Shown piece by piece: positions 24,701 through 37,024 of a stretch of 64,000 nucleotides of DNA (positions are counted from its first letter, which is position 1; every line of letters starts with the position of its first letter). The notes beneath the pieces were generated by a model. That model saw only the letters and a list, made by a program, of their open reading frames with translations, searched no databases and had not been told where the DNA came from. Position numbers and translations under genes: made by a program. The stretch covers positions 10,292,001 to 10,356,000 of the forward strand of contig CM075101.1 of assembly GCA_037576195.1 (NCBI GenBank). Direction: 5' to 3'. Origin of the DNA: Phytoseiulus persimilis. Lineage: Eukaryota; Arthropoda; Arachnida; Mesostigmata; Phytoseiidae.

Positions 24701-27700
24701 AAGCAGCCGTTCTCGAATCCTTAAGATCTTGGAGTCCAACTGCGAAATCTATGGCTGCCTCGAAAGAAGTCTTAAAGACTCCACAACGATTCCGATGAAT
24801 TCTAGGCTGCCGCGTGTAAATGTTGTACACAACGTGGATGATAACCAGCTACGGAGTCACGGAAGTTCGGATTCTTTGACTTCAACGCCGATCCGACGGG
24901 AACTCTCGATGCTCATCTCGGAAGCAGGTTCTTCCACCAAGTCCGCTCTCAGATATAAGTTTCTGACTGCGTGGAAGCGTCCAGAGACGCGACCGATCTC
25001 GCCGACAACGCCAGATCTTCAACCGCGACCATCAACAGAATATGATCAAGACGAGAAGATGTCTGTTTATTTAGACGAAATTTCAAGAACAGCCCTCGAA
25101 TGTTCATCCCGTGGAGCGTGACGCTTTCCATAACAAGAACTACGAGACATGTTGCTCGAGCTAACGACCAGCACCAGCAGCACTCCAGTCATCTGCTGGC
25201 CTCGCTACAGTTCCAACCTGTCAACAGGCCGGCATGGAGATGAATGGATTCAACGGTACGCATTTCGCATATCTCTTCGCCGTGAAGGAGATCAACCGCC
25301 TGTTCGAAGCTGTGCGGATGATGTCAAACTTCTCGAACTTTCGGCGTGCCACATACGTCGTTCGAGATGGGCAGCTTTGGCCTCTGCCGGTTCGCTCAGA
25401 AACGTTTGACCTGTTGCTGCACGCAATAAACTTCCAGCCCCGTAGGAAGACGGAGTTCACGCACGGAGTGACTGGCCGAGAGTCCTCGATATCTAATCAT
25501 CACACAGAGAACTGAACGCGGAGTCTTATTTCGAGATTTGTCTGCCTGCCTCTTGGAGCGTCCAACACACTCGGCGTCGAGCGGTGATTACGGAGATATG
25601 ACTAGCTACATTTTTCTCTGCAGCTTTCCATGAACGATCGTTCGAGTTCCATGGGCGCTCTAAACGTCCACTCCACGTCGGTTTTGAAGACACCAATATT
25701 CGAGCACGTATGACTCGCAACAGCCGACTTTAGCAGTTTTGAATTCAGGAAGCTGATACCGGCCCACGGAACGTTTCTCGTGACATGCCCGGTCGCCGTC
25801 AGCAGGGAAAAATCGAACAAAGAATTCACTTGCTTGAAAATTTTCCATACAAGTCGATAAGGCACTTCCGTAATTTTCCCCGTCGCGGAAACGAGATGAC
25901 AGAAGGAACGCTTACCTGATTGATGTGACGACGATGTTCGGCGATGCTTTCAGTTCTGGCGGCGACAGAACTGCCAAAATCGAGCCGCGTCAACGGTCGC
26001 GATGGAAAAGAGCGCAATCCGTGTAGCCGCTCGTTCGATCGGCCGATCGGTCGTTGAATTAGTGCTTGGGAAGTTGGCGGGCGTTCTCTGAACTGAAAAC
26101 GATAATGAAGACTCCGGAAATCAGTCAGCGGCGTATTACCGACCTCCAAATGAACTCCACGTACTTCACTTCCTCAAAGCAGCACAAAACTAAGAACACA
26201 CGTCAAACAGATCCCTGTGGGCGTCCAGTAATTCGATCGCCGTGGGGCTGTACAGGCAGGCAAGCGGGCGAGCGCGCGCGAACCTGCTCTCCCTGCTTTC
26301 GGGTAGCGGCTTTCGAAACAGAATGGGAAGCACGTAGTGCACGTTTTGTGCGTGCGTCCCAACGTTGATTTTTGGTGCTGGCGAAGGCCCGACCGAGAGT
26401 CCACGAAGTCTTTCCAACAGATTCTAGTGAGCGTCGTCTGAGAGTGGTTTTATGGTGGCACCGGCATTCTCGGGATCCTCGTAGTGCGCCGCGAACGTTC
26501 CACTCAGGGGTATTGTGTCGAATGTGGTGTATTGTCTCCTGCCATCGAAAGCAGCACCATCCTCCAGCTCCAGCACGGCGACCACAAGCAGCACCACTTT
26601 CCGCGCGTCGCCGGCCACTAGGAGAGGGCTACTCAATGCTCTTCTCTATCATCTACCGAAACAACAGCAACGGCCTCACAAAGCTGGTACGAACAGTAGC
26701 GGGGACGTCGAGAGCAGCGGCACTCTCAGCGGTATCAGCAGTATTGGATGAAGTTGACAATTAGAATATGGGCCGTTCCGTCGGAACCTCTTCTTTCCAA
26801 GCGTAATTTCTCTCGCGACAACAAGTTGTTCGAGCATCTCCTTTGACTTAGCATGAGTGCACTCATATGTTCTGGGGGCAGGCCAAGGTTTCATTTCAGT
26901 GAGACATTCAAAGATAGCGGAAAGTTTGCGGCTGGCATGCGTGACTGAGCAAACGCCCGTCCGACGGCGGAAGGTTCCTAATAGATTGAGTTTTGTGCGA
27001 TTCAGCGCGAACCATTTTCTGGAGCACTTGGATGGGATTCGAATATTCCTCCGATTCGGATCCGCAAAACATCCGATTTGAACAACCCGAGGGTCTCTTG
27101 AAAATGGAGGATTTGGAGCTCAAGTTCCGTATCGGTAGTCCTCAGTCGTCTGGCCAACGAGCCGGGGTAGGTTGCAGAGAGTGGGGCGTGTGTTGAACGA
27201 GACGGGGAAACCCTTTCTCCCACTCTCTCCTCTCGAAGAATAATTCGTAAAAACTCTCCCAACGCTCCAACGAGTTCAGGTTCTACTTCGCTGTCTAGAC
27301 AGACGATGCCATCGCCGAGTTCGTCTGTCGATTTGTCCCTTCGCCAATTCGCGTGTCTGGGTTCCGCTCTGAAGTGTACATCTGCAGCTTCCCCTTGATC
27401 AACATTTCGGCCCACCGTCATCTTCAACTTTTCGCCAATATACGCTGGCAATGTATACCTCCCGAGCACTCCCAGCGGAACTTGAGAACCTGCAAAATCA
27501 CGGGAGCACCATCTCTGATACGGGCGACAAGGAATCAGATTTGGAGGATAGCCAATTCTCCTGGTTCCGTAAAATGTATCTTCGGAGTATGTCCCGTCCT
27601 CCGTCTCAGAACATCCTTCTATCGGAGAATAGTCATCGCAACTGATACCTCCGGCAACCTCTCACTCGGTCGTGATGAAGAATACTTGATAGCGATTCAA

Positions 27701-28716
27701 TTGGGGTTATCTCTCTGAAGACGGAGGTTTTGCGAGAAGAAACGATATGCAAATCGGACGATTTTTATTGTACGCTGAGAGTAATCCAGTCCAGAGCGGT
27801 TCTATACAGTGGGCTCTGTTAGTCTTGAAGGATTCTCGAATCAAAATATAGTTCTTTCGATACACTGCTAGATTCCCATTCCCTGAGGGCCGAATTCCTC
27901 CCGTCAGTATTTGGATTTGAGCGATTACCAATGTTGGAGTCGTAAAGCCCCGCGCTCCTCCTAGCGCCCAGTTTTGAAAACATACGGTTCCGTGTGATTT
28001 TAAATTCGATTCTAGCTCCAAGGTTGATCCTCGACATTCTAGAATCCAGCGATTGAGGATCAAAGTCTCGACGAAAGTCGTTTTCAATTTCCGCCCAGAG
28101 CCACGATGTCCGCTTTTCGGTGTGCAACGATTTTTTCTCGCGCAAATTTCTCAAATTGCTTGCTCTCTAATGCCAGGTATATAAATTGTCTCAGCGAGGG
28201 AACTGTAGTTGGCACACGGAATTCGGGCGAGCACATCAAACTTGGACTCGGAAAGCGCTCCGACGAGCTCCAATGAGTCTCCCAGCAAGGTTGGGTTTCC
28301 ATCGCTTGGTCCAAGTCGGAAGCTGTTGCCGAAAATCCGAAATATCAGGTTTTCGGGGGGATTCAAAAATTTCCCGCCTAAAATTTGCGAATAAGCCAGA
28401 AATTTTCCTCTATCAGCCGAGATCTGGTCGGTGTATCATAGTCATGGGAAATCTCTCTGTGCGCGCGAGTGCGTTTTATGCTACTTCTCCGAGTTCCATA
28501 TGCGAATACTATTGGACAGATTTTATGCTCGAAGATTCAACTGTAACGATGAGCTTCAACGGCGTGACAAGTAACACTCCCTCGACCGGGTTCGGGGTCT
28601 CGGTAGGTTATCTCTTCAAGGGTTCCGGTTCGTCACGCAAAACTGGGATGTTACAGCGTATCCTACAACAAGAGTTTGCTTGGTTGCGATTGTTTCTCCG
28701 CGTGAGGGCGCGTCGT
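21761..28716. other. 7-kb stretch without recognised genes
   Basis: Long open frames occur (22258-23127 minus, 21851-22375 minus, 24015-24425 plus, 24654-25121 plus, 27002-27469 minus) but none shows a known domain and most overlap other open frames. The best candidate exon is 24654-25121, listed separately. The segment next to 21760 should contain the promoter and 5' UTR of the tristetraprolin gene. I see no repeats. Confidence 0.45.
24654..25121 (+). CDS. Unassigned open frame, possible exon
   Basis: 155 codons without a stop, Ser/Arg/Glu/Pro-rich, with a stretch ALRYKFLTAWKRPETRP followed by PISPTTPDLQPRPS and an acidic end. Composition is more protein-like than its antisense frames, but there is no family match I can name and no firm splice partners. 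It may be part of a disordered regulatory protein or may be chance. Confidence 0.2.
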   Translation: MKTPSLESPLNCVRSESSRSRILKILESNCEIYGCLERSLKDSTTIPMNSRLPRVNVVHNVDDNQLRSHGSSDSLTSTPIRRELSMLISEAGSSTKSALRYKFLTAWKRPETRPISPTTPDLQPRPSTEYDQDEKMSVYLDEISRTALECSSRGA

Positions 28717-30717
28717 CTAAGTCTGTTCAATCACTTCGAGCAAATCGCTATCTACGCCGAGTCTCTCTAGTTCCTCCCGAACGACTTCTCCGGTATTGAG
28801 GTTCTCGGAGGGCTTTTCATCGACGTCGGGTAGCGGGATTTCCACATCGGGCTCTTCCTCAACAGTTTCCTCCTGAACTTCCACGTTGCTCTCGTCGTAC
28901 TGAGCGGCTTCTCCCTCAGGTTCTAAATTTGCCTCCTCTCGCTCGACGACATTCTCTTCGGCTTCGTCAGCTTGCACATCAGGCTGCTCGAGAGCTTCGC
29001 ATACCCTCACAATTTGGGCACCTGCCATAATGAAATGAGTACAGTCAGAGCTCTGGGTTATGCTGTGATTTCAAGTTTCTTCGAACACAGCATTTGTGAA
29101 CAACTGGGTAAGCCCGGGACTCACCTTTTTCGAAGGTTTCTGCAGCCGTCTCCATATCGACCATGGCAAGCTTGCAGATCGCCTTGGTAATGGCCTCAGG
29201 ACAGAAAACCTCGAAAGCGTATTTGATCGTGTCCAACCCTTCAACTTCTTCAACTTCCTTAGAACGTTCAACCAGCTCGTGGCAGTACTCATAAATGGCT
29301 TCCTGCGCCGGGAAGTCGGGTTAGAATCGCAAGTTTCTGCAGTGTTTCGGCTCGTTCGTCTCCCTCCACAATTTCTGGACCTACCTGCTGCAGCTGATCG
29401 TCGATCGGACCCCACCAGGAACTCTCTTTGAGCTTCTGACGAAGTTCATCGTCTTCGCTCGTGTAGTGGTCATGCCTCCGAGACGGAACGGTTCCTCGGT
29501 ATATACCGACAAGATGGGCTTCTACTTTACCCTCGGTAATGAACTCCACCAGCGCTTGATTGGAAGTTCTGCGCAGATCTTTCGAGCGCTTTACCCAAGT
29601 TAGCCTTGCGGCGACCCTTGAAAAAGACGAAGAATTCAGGTTGGCGCCACCTCACGTTCCTACACGCGAAGAATAGTTCGTTGCGGATCAACGATTCCCC
29701 TTCAGCAGAACCGAACACCTGGCTCCCAAAATGACTTACGTTTTGCTTTCGGCTGCTGGAAGATCTTCGGTCGTGGCCAATTCCCAACGTGGTCCTTCCA
29801 CGAGCTCGTCTGGCACTTCGTCATCTTCGGAGGAAGAGCTCTCATGCTCTTGAATGAGCTTCGTTTCGCCGAGGCAGAAAAATCGCACTGGATCGATGTT
29901 GACACCCAAAACTCTCTCACGCAGGAACTTGTCCGCTTTCTGGGCAGCTCGAGCGTGCTCCGTAGCCAATGCGGCCTTCTGCTTTTGACCGCCTTCAAGG
30001 AATTCTTTCCGGTTCGGCGAGTCGAAGTTTTCCACCTTGTTGGACTGCACGGTGACCTTGGTCTATGGGAGAAGTCTGTGTCACTGTAACCGACCTCCCG
30101 AGCCTCGCCCGTTAATCATATCAAGAGAGCAGGGTGATAGTGATTCTACTCACGCCGTTGTGAATGAGGAAAACGCGCATCTGAATCGTATTGGTCCTGG
30201 CTTTGCCTCGGAGGCCACGGTTCAGGATCTGGCAGGAGAGGGATGAATTCGTGAGAGTTATTCTCTCACAACCAAAGAGAGGACGGAGGGTGGATTCGGC
30301 GCCGCCATTTCCCTACCCGATCTGCGGACGCGCACCAACCTTGAGAACGAGCCCGGGCCAATAGACGTTCTGGCCGTGTTTTATCCAGACAACATCGTGA
30401 CGTTTTATTCCAAGTCTCTCCCCAAGAGTTTCATCCTCTTCGTCAGATTCTTCGTCTTCTGAACTGAGCTGAGGTTCGAATGACTTCTGTAATGAGGGTC
30501 GGGTTTCCGCTTAGGTGCATGATGTAGTCGGGAAAAAGACCTGGTTTAACGCCCGTGTGGGGCCGGGACCATATTTTCCTCTTACCGTTGAGGCTGCTTC
30601 GACAGCGTTCGATGGTCCAGGTTGAGGAGAATTTTCCTTCAATTCGCTAACTTCGGATCTCAGCTCGATTCCGACCTCGTTCTTGGGTTTCGTCGTTTTC
30701 TTTTTCTTCGATGTTGC
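28717..30717 (-). CDS. PWWP3A: PWWP-domain chromatin protein, PWWP3A/MUM1-like (5' end missing)
   Basis: Seven in-phase exons: 30717-30586, 30486-30340, 30228-30154, 30062-29740, 29568-29385, 29302-29125, 29021-28717, covering the last 447 residues. A basic lead (SKKKKTTKPK) precedes an acidic patch and a PWWP domain (HDVVWIKHGQNVYWPGLVLK, with YWPG in the PWWP position). The C-terminal third, with CPEAITKAICKLAMVDMETA, matches the conserved tail of the MUM1/EXPAND1 family (PEAIIYAI in the human protein). The last ~100 residues are strongly acidic. In vertebrates the protein binds nucleosomes and 53BP1 and loosens chromatin at breaks. The first exon in my model starts in phase 0 at an acceptor with an upstream in-frame stop, so at least one 5' exon lies upstream and was not found. 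Family assignment is good, orthologue level tentative. Confidence 0.75.
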
Positions 30718-32049
30718 CTGGAAGAGCAGGAGAATAACTTTGGTATTGTATTTTCGTCTCTATGAACCGAGCTCGTCTCCTTTCATAGCATGCCGAAAGC
30801 GGATATCGTTCAACGCGAAATGACTTCCATTTGTCGGCCTTTCAAACGCCCGTTCGTCTACCTCACGGACAGTCGACAGCAAGTCTTTTCAGCGCTAGCG
30901 CCTGGAAATTCTCGCGGTGACCGGAATTCATAGATTCGTGATTTCATTCGCCACTGAGAAGGATGCGGAATTGATTCCAGAGAACTTGCCCGCGTGTCGC
31001 GAAAAGGAGCTGCGTCACGCCCAGGCTCAGACGCTCGAAAAGTTCGCTCACTTGAACTCATTATACAAAAAATGGATCTAGAAATGGATGACCGAACGCT
31101 TCTTCAACGAATGAATTGTCCACGGTTCCGATTGATACAATACTTTTATTGTTTAACTGATTGAATCTACAGCCGCTACACACTGGTTGACGAACGTGGT
31201 CTGCGATTCCTGAGGTTTTCCAAAAGAGAACAGGAGTCGGCTCCCGAATGTCTCTTCCGCCGAAGGGGGCCGTATACTCTAGAACCCCATGCGAGAGCCG
31301 ATGCAGCGAGCTGAGGAGACTTATCGCCCTCCCAGACAGCATGATCACTTCCAAATTCGTGTTCTGACAGGTGCGGAAAATCACAATGTGGAAGGCCGAG
31401 GCAGTAGAGTCGATCAATCACACCGAGCGGACATGTGGAGCCGTAACACTCCCAGGAGGCAAATGCAAAAAACTCAAACCTTCCGTGTGTGCATAACCCA
31501 AATGTCGAAACCCTGGATGAGATGTTTTCTTACAACAGCTGGAGCAATGTCGGGAGAGAAAAAATTAACTACGTCAAGATGATCTGGAAACGTGGGCGAA
31601 GGAAACACACATCAGAAGCGGAGACGACGGACAGGATGCAAGACCGAAACTGAGGAGGGCGGTGTCAGCTTGAGCTCAATGCGGCAAACTCAGCGAGTGA
31701 GAACAAGTTGAGAACGTCGCGTCATGCTGATCGCAAGTTCACGCCTGTGTGATAGAGCCGACGAAAACGCCGGGCGATTCGCGCAACATGGATTCGCACG
31801 GCCGCAGCCAGGCAGATAGAGGCGGAGGATCGGCGGTCTCATGTGTCTGGATGAGGACGAGCAACACATAACGGTAGCGTTGAGCGTCTCGCTTAGAAAT
31901 GGCGGCGCCCAAGGAGGGAGGATGGTGGTGTTGTCCAATCAATGACTCCGGATGGATGCACGATTGACACAAGCATGCTTCCAGGCACATTTGGATAGAG
32001 ACGCGCGGTCACGTGGAGAGGCATCACCAGCCGAGGTGACACGTCACAG
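30718..32049. other. Upstream of PWWP3A-like gene
   Basis: Should hold the missing first exon and promoter of the PWWP gene. A 67-codon minus-strand frame ending at a GT at about 30860 does not join in phase to the exon at 30717. Nothing else recognised up to the hairpin cluster. Confidence 0.4.
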
Positions 32050-32110
32050 TGACACTTATAGCACGCACACGCAATGCCACCGGTAAGCTTGTGCAATGCA
32101 TAAAGCGTCA
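32050..32110 (-). ncRNA. miR-210-like hairpin 1
   Basis: On the minus strand this folds into a stem of about 24 pairs with one A-G mismatch, one bulged U and a small central internal loop. The 3' arm contains GTGTGCGTGCTATAAGTG, whose positions 2-8 (TGTGCGT) equal the miR-210 seed. The 5' arm contains CATTGCACAAGC. An outer G-U pair on the minus strand would be a C-A mismatch on the plus strand. Confidence 0.7.
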
Positions 32111-32255
32111 GCGCAAGAGTCTACGTTGAAAAACCTCTACCACGCCAGTTTCAAGTTCGCTCTCGCATGAGTATGTCGGACCTCAAGTGTCAATTGGAGG
32201 TCCTCATACATGAAAGTTGTCGCCAGTCAGTTCGCAACCGCGGTTAGTTGAAATA

Positions 32256-32336
32256 AAGCGACACAGCGACACTTAAGGCACGCACACGCAGTATCATAAT
32301 AAGCCTGTGCAATGCTTAAAGCGTGGTGTATCGCTT
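32256..32336 (-). ncRNA. miR-210-like hairpin 2 with pri-miRNA basal stem
   Basis: Same architecture as hairpin 1 (3' arm GTGTGCGTGCCTTAAGTG, 5' arm CATTGCACAGGC) plus a lower stem of about 11 pairs outside the pre-miRNA (56-67 pairing with 25-36, last two digits), the length a Drosha/DGCR8 substrate needs. Two C-A mismatches of the plus strand become G-U pairs on the minus strand, which favours minus-strand transcription. Confidence 0.75.
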
Positions 32337-32765
32337 GAATTCATTAAGAAAAACGTCTGATCAAAACAGTGTCAAAACTCATGGAAAATGAATTCGGTCA
32401 CCAAACGGCGAAGGAGGAAGAGAAGCTATGATTCAGCGAACCGAGCGATGCGTGAGCATTGGGCTCATGATAATGGGCCGAGTGTAACGATATTTGCACA
32501 GAGAGCGGCTTTCAGAAGATTTCGGATCCAGCCACCAAGGAACATTGTGATATCACTTCGGGGAGGGGAGGTCGCTGTCAGTGAGGAGCATTCGTTGGAA
32601 TCGGCGGACAGCCTCGGAACACGTGAGAGATTTCCGCTCAGCTACGAATTATCGTAGGATAGAGCTGAATACATATAGGACGGTGAAAGAGCACGGATTT
32701 TAAATTCGCATTCAGCGCAGTTCAGCATGGTCTACCCATTCCAAACAATTACTCGCCGAAATGTG

Positions 32766-32844
32766 CGATACAGTTCCACCTTAAGACACGCACACGCAGT
32801 TTAGAAGTTCAAGCTTGTGCAATGCTTAGGGCGGTAGCGTATCG
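32766..32844 (-). ncRNA. miR-210-like hairpin 3 with basal stem
   Basis: 3' arm GTGTGCGTGTCTTAAGGTGG; 5' arm CATTGCACAAGC. The middle stem differs from its sisters, yet both arms have changed together (GGTGG on one side, CCGCC on the other). A six-pair CGATAC/GTATCG helix continues below a small internal loop. Confidence 0.72.
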
Positions 32845-33206
32845 TAGAAGCATGCTGGTTAGAGATCAAGAAGAGAGACAAAACGTGAAAACAGCGGTGC
32901 GGTGAAGCGAGGCGACCAATCAGTGTACGGAGGTGGAACGTGCCATCAGTGCGGTGCAAACAAATGTCCCGTCTTCATCTGCTTGCGAGCGGCTGACCGT
33001 TTGAATATGATATTCAGATCGTAGTTCTCCGTCGGAGCTCACAGTAAGGCAGCGAAGTCACGATGTGGGCTAGCGTGCTTGGGGACGGCGACATACATTG
33101 GAATAACCGCCAACGCTATCAGACGGATATGAGGTACAACATGCTTTGTGAGTGCCAGTCATTCCGAGTTTTTTTTTGTTAGTGTGATAGTTTCAACTGC
33201 CACAGA

Positions 33207-33265
33207 GACACTTATAGCACGCACACGCAACTCTGATGGAAAGCTTGTGCAATGCCGTAAGCGTC
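33207..33265 (-). ncRNA. miR-210-like hairpin 4
   Basis: The best-paired copy: on the minus strand 20-plus pairs with one A-G mismatch, one C-A mismatch and one bulged U. The 3' arm is GTGTGCGTGCTATAAGTG, identical to copy 1, while the 5' arm has changed to retain pairing. Confidence 0.75.
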
Positions 33266-33662
33266 GCCGTACCGCCTTTTGTAAACTGAACCACCTGCAC
33301 GACCAGAGACCACAACCGAGGGAGTACACAGGGGTTCACGCGATACGGTTCCGCTTACGCGTCACCATAGCATGCAGAACGTGGTGGAACTTGCCACACA
33401 GGCTCAAGTTCACCGTTAATAGATTAAAGTCTCAAATATAACGGAGCTGTAGCTTCCCAGGAGTTTCATTCTGACAGAGAACTTATTTGACGCCAGGTCT
33501 CATGCGGAGTCCGCCGTCCGTCGGGTCCGTTATATGCGAGACTCACGGGTTAGAATTTCTTTGTATGAGATTATGACAGAACTTCGGCACGACTTCATGC
33601 ACAGGCGAGGACGGCGTCGTTGCTTCGCCTGAAAATGTTCCCAATGATGGAGGAGCGCCACA

Positions 33663-33727
33663 CTTTCACGCTTGTCACACGCACACGCACCTTGCGACGA
33701 GCTTGTGCCATGTGTGAAGCGTGAGAG
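33663..33727 (-). ncRNA. mir-210: miR-210 hairpin (copy 5, closest to canonical)
   Basis: The minus-strand 3' arm (33669-33686) reads GTGTGCGTGTGACAAGCG. Bases 2-14, TGTGCGTGTGACA, equal positions 2-14 of bilaterian miR-210-3p, which continues GCGG. The 5' arm reads CATGGCACAAGC. The basal stem CTTTCACGCTT/AAGCGTGAGAG is nearly perfect. Relative to the sister hairpins both arms have changed in step (TGTGAC on one arm, CACACA on the other), which is covariation. Confidence 0.82.
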
Positions 33728-33887
33728 TATCGACGTGTTGGTGAATGTGGGAGTTTTTCTCCAGGTATTAGGGGCGACGCAACACAGAGCAGGGAAAGTT
33801 CTTGGACCTTGATCAGCATGAACTACTCAAAACGTACTAAAGGTGATTCAGCCCACGCTCGATTTGTTGATCCGAAACAGCCCAATT

Positions 33888-33943
33888 ACGATTTATGCCA
33901 CGCACACGCTCATTATTGAAGGCTTGTGCAATGGATAAATCGT
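33888..33943 (-). ncRNA. miR-210-like hairpin 6
   Basis: 3' arm GTGTGCGTGGCATAAATCG, 5' arm CATTGCACAAGC; about 20 pairs including a nine-pair ACGATTTAT helix at the base. The seed is preserved, while the 3' part of the arm differs from all other copies with compensating changes opposite. Confidence 0.72.
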
Positions 33944-36007
33944 CACCGAGCCGCTCTCAGGGCATCGAGCAGGTTTCGGAAAGCCCCATGCACTTCTATG
34001 AGAGTTATCCTCAGTAGACGATCACTCAACAGAAAAGTTAGACAAAGAACGACCATTTGAGAATACGAGGAACCCAGTGAGCTTGCGACGACCTCGGTCC
34101 CTCATGAGGAGATGCATTAGCCCACTCGGTCGAGAAGCTCCTCGACTCCTCGCAACGCATTCGACTCCGGAAGAACCTACGTATCCGACATCGGAATGTA
34201 CTCAAGTATCCATGCCCGAGTTCAACAACGAGAATCGAGAAGACTCTCGGTTGCTCCGTTACTAGATATTTCGTTGAAGCGAGGACACATTCAACATGTT
34301 CCTGTTGAATGTCAGAACGGATGAATGGATGGATGAATGGCGGACGACTCTCAGCTACGCGAAAACGCGGTCACACGTTCCCAGGAGCGGCGAATGACGA
34401 ATCCAGCTACTTCAAAGCGCCCACCCGAGTGAATCTCCCGATGTCCAGCTGCTGCTAAAATTAGAAGTTCCAGGGAATAAGTCTCGCGAAGTTGCGCGAG
34501 ACTCCTCTAGGAGCTTCCGAAGCCCGGGAGCGGTTCCCAGGAGCGCATTGAGGGAGGGCTTGCTGCCGTATCGAGGTCGTAGTGCTGCTGCAACAGGTTT
34601 TAGATGCGCACGCAGATCCCGTGCCGCCATGTTAAAATACGGCATTCTACTTCGCGCTTTGCGAAAAACGTAATAACGTTTTCGGATCGAGGAAGACTTC
34701 GCTCATAATAGGAATCTGCGAGAACCAAAACGCTCGGCCCGAGCAAGGGAGGAGTGGGGAGAGCCTGTCCTCTTCGCTCGGTAGCACTTGTGGATGTCTG
34801 CGCTCATAAGCACTCCAAGTTCACAGAGGATTCGATTCGCATTCTGTGACCTACGCCAGCGAACACTGGAACAAGCAGCTGAACGGCAGGGAACATAGAG
34901 AGCCACGGTCCGAATGGAGATTGGACCAGAGGGATCCCTGATAGGTCCTCGAGTTGCACACACGGACTTGATGGTCAAAAAAAGAGATGTGTGTACAGAA
35001 CTTCCACAGTTCTCTCATGTTACTCGTGAAGGCCGATTAGGACCGGAACTCCAGGTCGGAGCAGTCGGCTCAAATCGCCGAGCCACTCAGATCTTACTTC
35101 ACCCGTCAGCCGAAAGGAGCCTGGAATCCTCCAAGGGAACATCTTGGGGAACATTCGCGCACCGGACATCACGTCGAGCTTTCGAAGGAGTCGAGGGGTA
35201 TATCGCAGGTTTCCTCGGGGAACACATGGCCGCATATAGGAGCTCGATGTGTCCGACTACAGGGACATCCCGAAGTTGAACCTCGGGCCCCGACGTCTCC
35301 GTGGGACTTTCAAAGCACCCATCTCTTCGCAACTCTCCGAATGCGACAGGACACCGGAGCGCAGGAGTCGAGTCGAGTTCCACCGCGGAAACGAGCGCCG
35401 ATTCAGTTCTAACAGAGCGAGCCAAACTAGAGCACAGGCGAGAACTTGGAGCACAGACGAACCGCAATCGGACTCGTACCCTATACGACTGTCGGAGCAG
35501 CAACTGGTCAACTGAACACGAAGGGCCGGATCCCACACACGCTGCACTCTCGCTCAAGCTTCCAGCGGATTGAGCCCCGCGATAGCTTTTCTTATCCAAT
35601 GCCTGAGCCGGGTCATGAGAATCCTAAGCGATTCGGCGAGCAGACGATCCGAAATTTTGGATTGCAACAACCAGGACAGCCAAGTTCATTTTCCGAACAG
35701 CTACAAAGGGAAAATTGATCGAAATCGATTCTGTGGAAAAGCCCTCGCGCTTCTTTTGACAGCGTCCCCGCTAAAGGCCTCCCGGTGAAAGCGGCGCTGT
35801 CGCCGTACCTTCACCAAAAAGCCTCTGGGATCATTCAACATCATCAGCTGTTGTATGTGTGTAGTGCCTCCCTATATGTGAGTAAAGGAGCACCGCGGCT
35901 GCGCCTAAATCAATCCAGTTCCGATAAACAACCGTGTCCGCCTGAAACTCAAGTTCCGCCCCCAACTAACGAAGGAAAATCTGCGTCCGACGCCAGGAAA
36001 AGCCTCC
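33944..36007. other. Intergenic, nothing recognised
   Basis: Several overlapping open frames on both strands (for example 35099-35599 minus, 35249-35573 plus) with no domain. A short GATGAATG-type simple repeat sits near 34320-34345. The miRNA primary transcript promoter could lie in this interval if transcription is from the minus strand. Confidence 0.4.

Positions 36008-37024
<1,017 letters not shown>

Noticed and set aside
32060-33930. Plus-strand GTGCAAT in five of the six hairpins as seed matches for miR-25/92 (a microRNA sponge)
   Set aside because: These bases are simply the complement of the hairpin 5' arm, and the G-U evidence favours minus-strand transcription. Copy 5 lacks the match.
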